Made by a program: the position numbers and the translations under genes | Assembly (NCBI GenBank): GCA_002401545.1 | Contig: NVTJ01000092.1 | Coordinates: 1 to 10,516 of the forward strand | DNA: 10,516 nt | From: Alphaproteobacteria bacterium | GTDB lineage: Bacteria > Pseudomonadota > Alphaproteobacteria > Sphingomonadales > Emcibacteraceae | Direction: 5' to 3' | Notes under the pieces: generated by a model | Seen by the model: only the letters and a program-made list of their open reading frames with translations | What the model was told of the DNA's origin: nothing | The model's database searches: none | Shown: one piece after another, positions 1 through 6,237 of the stretch | How positions within the stretch are numbered: position 1 is the first letter of the stretch | How the letters are laid out: each line of letters opens with the position of its first letter

Positions 1-736
1 CATTGGCGCCATCACCAATGGCCATAGTCTCATCGTCTGACAATCCGGCCTTGTCCCGGAATTCAATCAGGCTGTTGAGTTTGGTCGTGCTGTCCACAAC
101 CGGGTCCAGGATATAACCGGTCAGCTTTCCGTCCTTTATGTCCAGAATATTGCCCCGGTTGACCTGAAATCCGGTAACATTTGCGACCCGGCTGGTAAAG
201 AAGGTGAAACCGCCGGAGACCAGCACCGTTCTCGCCCCATTTGCATTCATGGTTTTAATCAGGGTCACTGCACCGGGCATCAGCCGCACCCGTTCGGCGT
301 AAACCCGGTCCAGAACCGAGGCTTCCATGCCACCGAGCAGAGCCACCCGTTCCCTGAGCGCCTGTTCAAAATCCAGCCTGCCCTGCATGGCGGCTTCGGT
401 AATCCGTGATATTTTTGCCTTCAGCCCGGCAAAATCGGCCAGTTCGTCAATGCACTCACATTGAATGATGGTGCTGTCCATATCGGCCACCAGCAGATTT
501 TTCACCCGGCTTGCCGCCACCTGAAACCCGAAATCAAAATTTTCCATCAGCAGGTCCGGGCTGAGGGCTTTTTTCGCCGCCTCCAGATCACCATCAAAAC
601 ACAGGTCAACCGCAACGCCTTCCGACAACCATGATACGGCGCTCACCCCCTCAAGTCTGGCAGTGTATCTGGTCACAATGTCATCGGTCAAAACCGGTGT
701 CGCCGAATTTGAAATCAACGTCAGAAGATTACGCAT
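1..736 (-). CDS. serB: Phosphoserine phosphatase SerB (3' end cut by window edge)
   Basis: SerB hydrolyses O-phosphoserine to serine, the last step of serine synthesis, in the cytosol. Reading leftward from the ATG at 736-734, 245 codons are present before the window edge. A roughly 80-residue N-terminal region precedes a HAD-superfamily phosphatase domain. Motif I is DMDST at residues 85-89, with D85 the expected nucleophile and D87 the acid/base. Motif II is VSGGF at 173-177, K219 is the probable motif III lysine, and GDGAN at 241-245 starts motif IV, so only the last few dozen residues are missing. A weak Shine-Dalgarno (AAAGG) lies about 10 bases before the start. The gene diverges from miaA across a 55-base gap. 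The identification rests on the combined HAD motifs and the typical SerB sequence IIQCECIDELADFAG around motif I. Confidence 0.95.
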   Translation of the reverse strand, partial: MRNLLTLISNSATPVLTDDIVTRYTARLEGVSAVSWLSEGVAVDLCFDGDLEAAKKALSPDLLMENFDFGFQVAASRVKNLLVADMDSTIIQCECIDELADFAGLKAKISRITEAAMQGRLDFEQALRERVALLGGMEASVLDRVYAERVRLMPGAVTLIKTMNANGARTVLVSGGFTFFTSRVANVTGFQVNRGNILDIKDGKLTGYILDPVVDSTTKLNSLIEFRDKAGLSDDETMAIGDGAN

Positions 737-752
737 ATATTCTGAACCTTTT

Positions 753-781
753 TTGCAGTTGTTAAGAACTTGTTATATATA
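753..781 (+). promoter_or_regulatory. Possible miaA promoter in the serB/miaA divergent gap
   Basis: The 55-base gap between the divergent serB and miaA starts is AT-rich. A TTGCAG (753-758) and a TATATA (776-781) lie 17 bases apart and could be -35 and -10 boxes for miaA. Transcription would then begin very near the ATG at 792, which would fit either a leaderless message or use of the second ATG at 804. This is inferred from the sequence only, and TATATA-like strings are common by chance in such AT-rich DNA. Confidence 0.3.
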
Positions 782-791
782 GTTCAATGTT

Positions 792-1688
792 ATGAAGAAA
801 AGCATGAAAAAAATAATTTTACTGGCCGGGCCAACCGCCAGCGGAAAATCCGCCACCGCGCTCGGATGGGCAGAAAAATATGGCGGGGAAATTGTCAATT
901 CCGACAGTATGCAGGTTTACGCTGAACTTGAATGCCTGACCGCCAGGCCCAGCGCAGAGGAGATGGCCCAATGCCCCCACCATCTTTACGCCGTCCTAAA
1001 GGGTGATGACCCCTGTTCCGCCGACCGCTGGCGGGATATGGCGATCATGGTGATCGAGGATATCTGGCAGCGCGGGGCCATCCCCATTGTGGTGGGCGGC
1101 ACCGGGCTGTATTTCAAAAGCCTGACCGAGGGGCTGTCGCCGGTGCCGGAAATAGACTTGGACATCCGGCGCGAGATACGGGAGACGGTAACATCTGAAA
1201 CCGCGCCAGAGGCCCACGTGCGGCTGAGCGAGCTTGACCCGCATATGGCGCAGAAGCTGTCCCCCGGTGATAGCCAGCGCATCTCCCGTGCGCTTGAAGT
1301 AATCCTGTCCACGGGAAAGTCCCTGAAATACTGGCAGGATATTCCGCCCACCGGCGGGCTTGACGGGCGCGACGATGTGATGATTCATAAAAATGCCCTT
1401 ATCATGGACCGGACAGAACTATATGAGCGGTGCAACAGCCGGTTCCGCCTTATGATAGAGCAAGGCAAGGCCATCGCGGAAGTTCGGGCCTTGCGGGCGC
1501 TAAATTATTCCCCCACCTTACCGGTGATGAAATCCCTCGGCGTGCCGCAGATAATCCGCTATCTGACAGAGGAAATCACATTGGAAGAAGCCATCAGCCT
1601 GAGTCAGACCGCCACCCGTCAATTCGCCAAACGGCAGATGACATGGTTTCGTAATCAGTGCGGAAGCTGGAATCACCTTAAATTGTAA
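792..1688 (+). CDS. miaA: tRNA dimethylallyltransferase MiaA
   Basis: MiaA transfers a dimethylallyl group to the N6 of adenosine 37 in tRNAs that read codons starting with U, giving i6A. The 298-residue product has the usual family length. It shows a P-loop GPTASGKS (13-20), the substrate-binding stretch NSDSMQVY (36-43), LTARPS (49-54), the VGGTGLYFKSL segment near residue 105, and the C-terminal QFAKRQMTWFRNQ block typical of MiaA. Two starts are possible: ATG at 792 or ATG at 804, four codons later. Neither has a clear Shine-Dalgarno. The later one puts the P-loop at the more usual distance from the N-terminus, so the true protein may be 294 residues. It diverges from serB and is separated from the downstream ilvI by a gap with its own promoter signals. 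Confidence 0.96.
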   Translation: MKKSMKKIILLAGPTASGKSATALGWAEKYGGEIVNSDSMQVYAELECLTARPSAEEMAQCPHHLYAVLKGDDPCSADRWRDMAIMVIEDIWQRGAIPIVVGGTGLYFKSLTEGLSPVPEIDLDIRREIRETVTSETAPEAHVRLSELDPHMAQKLSPGDSQRISRALEVILSTGKSLKYWQDIPPTGGLDGRDDVMIHKNALIMDRTELYERCNSRFRLMIEQGKAIAEVRALRALNYSPTLPVMKSLGVPQIIRYLTEEITLEEAISLSQTATRQFAKRQMTWFRNQCGSWNHLKL

Positions 1689-1731
1689 TATTCATATAGT
1701 AATTAACATATTTTTATACTATTATTACAAT
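1682..1731. repeat. AT-rich interrupted inverted repeat at the end of miaA
   Basis: ATTGTAATA (1682-1690) is exactly complementary to TATTACAAT (1723-1731), and ATAGTA (1696-1701) to TACTAT (1717-1722). A 5-base bulge sits on the left arm and a 15-base loop in the centre. The left arm covers the miaA stop codon (1686-1688). It could form an RNA hairpin after miaA, but it has almost no GC pairs and no following T-run, so it is a poor intrinsic terminator. It could instead be part of the ilvI control region. AT-rich DNA gives such matches more easily by chance. Confidence 0.45.
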
Positions 1732-1758
1732 AATATGGCTTGACTAAGCAATAATATG
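1728..1758 (+). promoter_or_regulatory. Tandem 10-base direct repeats flanking the ilvI -35 box (possible operator)
   Basis: CAATAATATG occurs exactly twice, at 1728-1737 and 1749-1758, with starts 21 bases apart, i.e. two turns of the DNA helix. The first copy ends just before the probable -35 box (1740-1745) and the second lies in the spacer between -35 and -10. Same-face spacing overlapping a promoter is the arrangement expected for a dimeric or oligomeric repressor, for example an Lrp-type regulator, a family known to act on ilv genes. No regulator can be named from the sequence. Confidence 0.45.
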
Positions 1759-1768
1759 TTACTATTGT
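1740..1768 (+). promoter_or_regulatory. Probable promoter of the ilvIHC cluster
   Basis: TTGACT (1740-1745) matches the sigma-70-type -35 consensus in five of six bases. With a 17-base spacer, TATTGT (1763-1768) is the -10 candidate; TACTAT at 1760-1765 is an alternative with a short 14-base spacer. A start near 1775 would give a leader of about 108 bases before the ilvI ATG. The gap after miaA is large compared with the tight packing inside the cluster, which supports an independent promoter here. Confidence 0.5.
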
Positions 1769-1789
1769 GCGCCGAATCATAGAGAAATC

Positions 1790-1834
1790 TATATATTTGT
1801 TTCAGTTGCCTTGGCTCCGGGAAACAGATATATA
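1790..1834 (+). promoter_or_regulatory. Strong hairpin in the ilvI leader
   Basis: TATATATTTGTTTC (1790-1803) pairs along all 14 bases with GAAACAGATATATA (1821-1834), with a single G-U wobble and a 17-base loop. It lies inside the predicted 5' leader of ilvI, 48 bases before the start codon. GAAACAG recurs at 1857-1863, so the same left arm could pair there instead. TTTTCTT (1838-1844) could pair, with two G-U wobbles, with the GAGAAAG (1869-1875) that overlaps the ribosome-binding site. This would suit a switching leader, but the stem is AU-rich and I see no leader peptide rich in Ile, Val or Leu codons. Confidence 0.45.
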
Positions 1835-1882
1835 AGGTTTTCTTCGGCAGGCTACAGAAACAGGATCAGAGAAAGGTTCATC

Positions 1883-3637
1883 ATGTCCGGTAAAGCGTAT
1901 AGCGGCGCAGAAATCATCATAAATTCCCTTGTGGATTTGGGTGTCGAGGTTATTTTCGGCTATCCCGGTGGTGCTGTGCTTCCACTCTATGATGCGCTGT
2001 TTGCTCAGGACAAAATCCGCCATATTCTGGTGCGTCACGAGCAGGCTGCCGTTCACGCGGCAGAGGGCTATGCCCGCTCCACCGGAAAGGTAGGCGTTGT
2101 TCTGGTCACATCGGGTCCGGGGGCGACCAATGCGGTGACCGGCCTGACCGATGCCATGCTGGATAGTATTCCCATTATCTGTATTACCGGGCAGGTTCCG
2201 GTCCACCTGATCGGCAGCGATGCTTTTCAGGAAGCTGATACTGTTGGCATTACCCGTCATTGTACCAAGCATAATTATCTGGTGAAGGATGTGGATAAAT
2301 TATCGCGGATCGTTCATGAGGCTTTTTATGTGGCCACCAGCGGCCGTCCAGGGCCGGTTGTGATTGACGTGCCAAAAGATATCCAGATATTCACCAGCAC
2401 CAATATTCATAGCGGTGCCATCAAACACCGGAGCTACCGCCCGGAAGTCAAGGGTGATATCAGTGCCATAAAAGAAGCGGTTGAGATTCTGGCCGGGGCA
2501 AAAAAACCGATATTTTATAGCGGCGGCGGGGTGATCAATTCCGGTCCGGCGGCGGCGCAATTGCTGCGGGAGTTTGTCCGTCTCACCGGGGCGCCCATCA
2601 CCAGCACGCTCATGGGTCTGGGGGCGTATCCTGCCTCTGACAAACAGTTTCTGGGTATGCTGGGTATGCATGGTACCTATGAGGCTAATCATGCCATGCA
2701 TGACTGCGATGTGATGGTATGCGTCGGGGCGCGGTTTGATGACCGGGTCACCGGACGTCTGGAGGCCTTTTCACCCAACAGCAAAAAAATCCATATTGAT
2801 ATTGACCGCTCGTCCATCAACAAGACCGTGCGGGTTGATGTACCCATCGTCGGGGATGTGGCTCATGTGCTCGAAGACATGCTCAAATTATGGAAAGCGG
2901 CTATCCTTGAAAAGGGCCAGCAGTCTTATGCGGACTGGTGGGCGGAAATAGACAAATGGCGGGAGCGGGACTGCCTGAGATATGCCAAAACGAAAGATAC
3001 CATCATGCCGCAATATGCGCTGGAGAGATTGCAGGCGCTGACCAAAGACAAGGATGTTTATTTTACCACTGAGGTGGGCCAGCATCAGATGTGGGCGGCC
3101 CAGTATCTTAAACTGGAAGACCCCAACCGCTTTATGACCTCCGGTGGCCTGGGCACTATGGGGTACGGCTTCCCGGCGGCCATAGGTGTCCAGATCGCCC
3201 ACCCGAACGCTTTGGTGATTGATGTGGCGGGCGAAGCCTCTATCCAGATGAATATTCAGGAACTGGGCACCGCCATGCAATATGGTCTGCCGGTGAAGAT
3301 TTTCATCCTCAATAATGAATATATGGGCATGGTGCGCCAATGGCAGGAGATGAACCACGGGGCACGATATTCCCAGTCCTATTCCGAAAGCCTGCCGGAT
3401 TTTGTGGCACTGGCCAAGGCATACGGCGCACATGGTATCACGGTGGACAGGCCGGCTGATCTTGACGGAGCCATCCGGGAAATGATGGAAACGGACGGAT
3501 TGGTCATTGTGGATTGCCGGGTTGAGAAGCTGGCCAATTGCTTTCCCATGGTGCCCAGCGGGGCAGCTCATAACGAGATGATCCTGCCCGATGAAGAAGA
3601 GATCAAAGAATTTGAAGGGGGCGCGGCGCTGGTTTAA
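1883..3637 (+). CDS. ilvI: Acetolactate synthase, large (catalytic) subunit
   Basis: This enzyme condenses two pyruvates to acetolactate, or pyruvate with 2-oxobutyrate, as the first common step of branched-chain amino acid synthesis. It uses thiamine diphosphate, Mg2+ and FAD. ATG 1883 is chosen because AGAGAAAGG ends six bases upstream; a TTG at 1811 in frame would add 24 unlike residues that overlap the leader hairpin. The 584-residue product has the expected length. RHEQAAVHAAEGYAR contains the catalytic Glu (E53). The N-terminal TPP domain, central FAD-associated domain and C-terminal TPP domain follow in order. The C-terminal metal/TPP motif reads GEAS (450-453) followed by NN (477-478); the first acidic residue is usually Asp. 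MGMVRQWQ follows it as expected. ilvH lies 20 bases downstream. The symbol could equally be ilvB, as naming differs between species. Confidence 0.96.
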   Translation: MSGKAYSGAEIIINSLVDLGVEVIFGYPGGAVLPLYDALFAQDKIRHILVRHEQAAVHAAEGYARSTGKVGVVLVTSGPGATNAVTGLTDAMLDSIPIICITGQVPVHLIGSDAFQEADTVGITRHCTKHNYLVKDVDKLSRIVHEAFYVATSGRPGPVVIDVPKDIQIFTSTNIHSGAIKHRSYRPEVKGDISAIKEAVEILAGAKKPIFYSGGGVINSGPAAAQLLREFVRLTGAPITSTLMGLGAYPASDKQFLGMLGMHGTYEANHAMHDCDVMVCVGARFDDRVTGRLEAFSPNSKKIHIDIDRSSINKTVRVDVPIVGDVAHVLEDMLKLWKAAILEKGQQSYADWWAEIDKWRERDCLRYAKTKDTIMPQYALERLQALTKDKDVYFTTEVGQHQMWAAQYLKLEDPNRFMTSGGLGTMGYGFPAAIGVQIAHPNALVIDVAGEASIQMNIQELGTAMQYGLPVKIFILNNEYMGMVRQWQEMNHGARYSQSYSESLPDFVALAKAYGAHGITVDRPADLDGAIREMMETDGLVIVDCRVEKLANCFPMVPSGAAHNEMILPDEEEIKEFEGGAALV

Positions 3638-3657
3638 CAGGCTGCGGGAGAAAAACC

Positions 3658-4182
3658 ATGCATCATACCCATAAAGAAATTGAGCTCGCCGAGCGTCATA
3701 CCCTGTCCATCATTGTGGATAATGAAGCCGGTGTTCTGGCGCGGGTGATCGGCCTGTTTTCCGGTCGCGGTTATAATATTGAACATCTGACGGTGGCCCC
3801 GGTTGACCTGCAAGGCACAGAATCCCGCATTACGGTGGTCACCATCGGCACCCCCCCTGTGATCGAACAGATCAAGGCCCAACTGGACCGACTGGTTCCA
3901 GTGCATAGAGTGGGTGATCTGACCGAAAGCGGCCCCCATGTGGAGCGTGAACTGGCCCTGATCAAGATCCATTGCAAAGGTGAGCAGCAACAGGCGGCGC
4001 TGCGCATAGCCGAGGCTTTCCGGGCCAAGATTGTCGACAGCAGTTTTGAAAGCTATATATTTGAAGTGACCGGCAAAACTGACAAGATAAAAGCCTTCAT
4101 CCGCCTGATGGAGGATGTGGGACTGGTGGAAGCGGTGCGGACCGGGGTTGCCGCCCTGACCCGTGGCGCACAGGCATTATAG
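3658..4182 (+). CDS. ilvH: Acetolactate synthase, small (regulatory) subunit
   Basis: The small subunit activates the catalytic subunit and gives feedback inhibition by valine. The 174-residue product has an N-terminal ACT domain beginning at HTLSIIVDNEAGVLARVIGLF (about residues 14-34) and continuing through GRGYNIEHLTV. A C-terminal small-subunit domain starts near ERELALIKI. This length and layout match the short bacterial IlvH form. GGGAG at 3646-3650 lies seven bases before the ATG. The gene sits 20 bases after ilvI and 30 bases before ilvC, so the three are very likely one transcript. The ACT-domain residues around D21, N22 and G25 occupy the region where valine binds in studied IlvH proteins, so feedback control is expected but not shown by sequence alone. 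Confidence 0.96.
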   Translation: MHHTHKEIELAERHTLSIIVDNEAGVLARVIGLFSGRGYNIEHLTVAPVDLQGTESRITVVTIGTPPVIEQIKAQLDRLVPVHRVGDLTESGPHVERELALIKIHCKGEQQQAALRIAEAFRAKIVDSSFESYIFEVTGKTDKIKAFIRLMEDVGLVEAVRTGVAALTRGAQAL

Positions 4183-4212
4183 AAATTCTTAAAAATCTAA
4201 AGGAGACGATAA

Positions 4213-5232
4213 ATGCGCGTATATTATGATCGCGATGCGGATGTTAACCTGATCAAGACAAAAAAAGTTGTCATCGTCGGCTATGGCAGTCAGGGCCATG
4301 CCCATGCCGCCAACCTGCGCGACAGCGGTGTCAAGGATATTGCCGTGGCACTACGCGAAGATTCATCCAGCCGGACCAAGGCGGAAAAGGCCGGGTTCAA
4401 GGTCATGACCGCCGCCGAGGGAGCCGCATGGGGGGATGTGATCATGGTTCTGGTGCCGGACGAATTACAGGCTGATCTTTATGCCCAGGACCTTGCCCCC
4501 AATATGAAACAGGGAGCATCACTGGTTTTTGCCCACGGTCTCAACATTCATTTCAAGCTGATTGAGCCACGGACCGACCTTGACGTCTTCATGATCGCCC
4601 CCAAAGGCCCCGGCCATACGGTGCGCTCTGAGTATCTCAAAGGCGCTGGCGTGCCAACCTTGATTGCGGTCTATCAGGACGCCTCCGGCAACGCCCATGA
4701 TATTGGCCTGAGCTATGCCTCTGCCAACGGTGGTGGCCGGGCAGGGGTTATCGAGACCACTTTCAAGGAAGAATGTGAGACGGATTTATTTGGTGAACAG
4801 GCTGTCCTCTGCGGCGGGGCCTCGGCGTTGGTACAATGCGGCTTTGAAGTCCTGACCGAGGCCGGATACGCGCCGGAAATGGCCTATTTCGAATGTCTGC
4901 ACGAGCTGAAACTGATCGTCGATCTGATGTATGAAGGCGGCATCGCCAATATGCGTTATTCCATCTCCAACACGGCGGAATATGGTGATTATATGTCCGG
5001 CTCACGGATCATCACCGCCGAAACCAAGCTGGAAATGAAGCGCATTCTTGCTGATATTCAGGAAGGTCGCTTCGTCAATGACTTCATGCTGGACAACAAA
5101 GTGGGGCAGGTAAAACTGAAAGCCGCCCGCGCCAAAGGTGCAGCCCATCCCATTGAAAAGGTCGGTGAAAGCTTACGCGCCATGATGCCTTGGCTGAAAG
5201 AAAACCAACTGGTCGATAAAGCCAAAAACTAG
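4213..5232 (+). CDS. ilvC: Ketol-acid reductoisomerase (class I)
   Basis: IlvC isomerises and reduces acetolactate or acetohydroxybutyrate to the dihydroxy acid with NADPH and Mg2+, the step after acetolactate synthase. The 339-residue length is that of the short class I enzymes. The Rossmann motif GYGSQG is at 23-28. R48 and the serines at 51-53 lie in the loop that binds the NADP phosphate, which suggests NADPH use. Expected active-site residues are present: H108, K131 in KGPGH, D191 and E195 in DLFGEQ, E227 and E231, and S252. AAGGAG lies just upstream of the ATG with 7-8 bases spacing, a strong ribosome-binding site. It is the last gene of the ilvIHC cluster and converges with the metal transporter gene; a large palindrome lies just after its stop. 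Confidence 0.97.
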   Translation: MRVYYDRDADVNLIKTKKVVIVGYGSQGHAHAANLRDSGVKDIAVALREDSSSRTKAEKAGFKVMTAAEGAAWGDVIMVLVPDELQADLYAQDLAPNMKQGASLVFAHGLNIHFKLIEPRTDLDVFMIAPKGPGHTVRSEYLKGAGVPTLIAVYQDASGNAHDIGLSYASANGGGRAGVIETTFKEECETDLFGEQAVLCGGASALVQCGFEVLTEAGYAPEMAYFECLHELKLIVDLMYEGGIANMRYSISNTAEYGDYMSGSRIITAETKLEMKRILADIQEGRFVNDFMLDNKVGQVKLKAARAKGAAHPIEKVGESLRAMMPWLKENQLVDKAKN

Positions 5233-5240
5233 AGTACTTA

Positions 5241-5276
5241 ATTTCATCCATTCTGCACGTGTAGAATGGATGAAAT
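5241..5276. terminator. 36-base near-perfect palindrome between ilvC and the convergent transporter gene (possible two-way terminator)
   Basis: ATTTCATCCATTCT (5241-5254) is exactly complementary to AGAATGGATGAAAT (5263-5276). The eight-base centre, GCACGTGT, is itself almost palindromic around CACGTG. Only the one base pair G5255/T5262 breaks full symmetry, and in RNA this is a permitted G-U pair. It starts eight bases after the ilvC stop and lies 37 bases before the end of the convergent transporter gene, so ending transcription from both sides is the simplest role. There is no clear T-run on either strand, so it is not a textbook intrinsic terminator. It could instead stabilise 3' ends or bind a protein. 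Confidence 0.6.
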
Positions 5277-5313
5277 AATCATGTGCTGACCCTGAAACCA
5301 TATAGCCTATTCC

Positions 5314-6237
5314 CTACTCGGTGAAGGATACTTTCTCAATATGGCCGTCCGGATCGGCATGAATCAGGACTTCGGCTGCGGGATATTGGGCGATAATTTC
5401 AGCCTCCACATCATCAGAAATATGATGGGCCTCACTCAGGGTAATATCGCCGTCCATTTCCAGGTGAAACTGAATGAATATATTCAGGCCTGATTTGCGG
5501 GTTTTCATATCATGTATACCGCGCACCTCTGTATGCGCCCTGATGATATTGAGAATTTTCAGCTTATCGGCCTCCTCCATTTCCCGGTCCATGAGCATAT
5601 CAACAGAATTCTGGCCAATCTGCCTCACATTATACAGGAGATAGGCGGCAACAAGGATTCCCACCACCGGGTCGGCAAAATAATACTGCATATAACCGCC
5701 AAGAAACAAGGCCAGTATCACCCCGAAATTCATCAATATATCACCGGAATAATGCAGGTGATCCGCTGCAATCGCCACAGAACCTGTTTGCCGGATCACA
5801 TATCGCTGATAAATGACCAGTAAAACCGTCAGGATTATGGATATAACCAACACAGCAATGCCTTGATCAGCCGCCATCACAGGTTCCGGATTGATCAGTT
5901 TCCGCCCGGACGCAATCAGAAGGAATAACGCGGACAGGAAAATAACCATGGCCTGAACCAGCCCGGCGATAGCCTCTGCCTTGCCATGACCGAAACGGTG
6001 ATCATCATCCGCAGGCACAATGGCAAAACGAATAGCCACCAGATTGATCAAAGACGCCAGAATATCCATCAGGGAATCCAGCAAGGAGCCGAGCAGGGAC
6101 ACCGCCCCACTGACATTATATGCCCAGGTTTTTATCAGGATCAGCGTAAAAGCCACCGCCACCGACGCATTGGCCGCCCGAACCATCAGACGGGAAGAAT
6201 TATCTTCCCCCCCCTGTTTTTTATCCGTAACAATCAT
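5314..6237 (-). CDS. Cation diffusion facilitator family metal efflux transporter (FieF/YiiP-like)
   Basis: CDF proteins export divalent metals such as Zn2+ or Fe2+ from the cytosol in exchange for protons. ATG 6237 is chosen over an upstream TTG because AGAGGA lies nine bases before it and because it overlaps the pdxH stop as ATGA; this gives 307 residues, close to the family norm. Several hydrophobic segments span about residues 25-210, followed by a cytosolic domain. The transmembrane metal site is visible as D54 and D58 (LLDSLMD) and H162 and D166 (HYSGD), the DD-HD set associated with Zn/Fe-type members. DDHRFGHGKAE at 78-88 is the family signature. H242, H258, H271/272, H293 and D295 in the C-terminal domain resemble the metal-binding positions of YiiP. 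The exact metal cannot be decided from sequence. Confidence 0.93.
   Translation of the reverse strand: MIVTDKKQGGEDNSSRLMVRAANASVAVAFTLILIKTWAYNVSGAVSLLGSLLDSLMDILASLINLVAIRFAIVPADDDHRFGHGKAEAIAGLVQAMVIFLSALFLLIASGRKLINPEPVMAADQGIAVLVISIILTVLLVIYQRYVIRQTGSVAIAADHLHYSGDILMNFGVILALFLGGYMQYYFADPVVGILVAAYLLYNVRQIGQNSVDMLMDREMEEADKLKILNIIRAHTEVRGIHDMKTRKSGLNIFIQFHLEMDGDITLSEAHHISDDVEAEIIAQYPAAEVLIHADPDGHIEKVSFTE

Noticed and set aside
1797..1835. A 12-codon reading frame from TTG 1797 in the ilvI leader as a possible attenuator leader peptide.
   Set aside because: It starts with TTG without a ribosome-binding site and has no run of Ile, Val or Leu codons; it lies mostly inside the hairpin.
1811..1882. 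N-terminal extension of the acetolactate synthase from TTG 1811.
   Set aside because: The extra 24 residues do not resemble the family, and ATG 1883 has a well-placed ribosome-binding site.
2888..3571. A 227-codon open frame on the minus strand inside ilvI.
   Set aside because: It is fully antisense to a strongly recognised gene, and its His/Arg/Gly-rich composition is that of a mirror frame, with no domain recognised.
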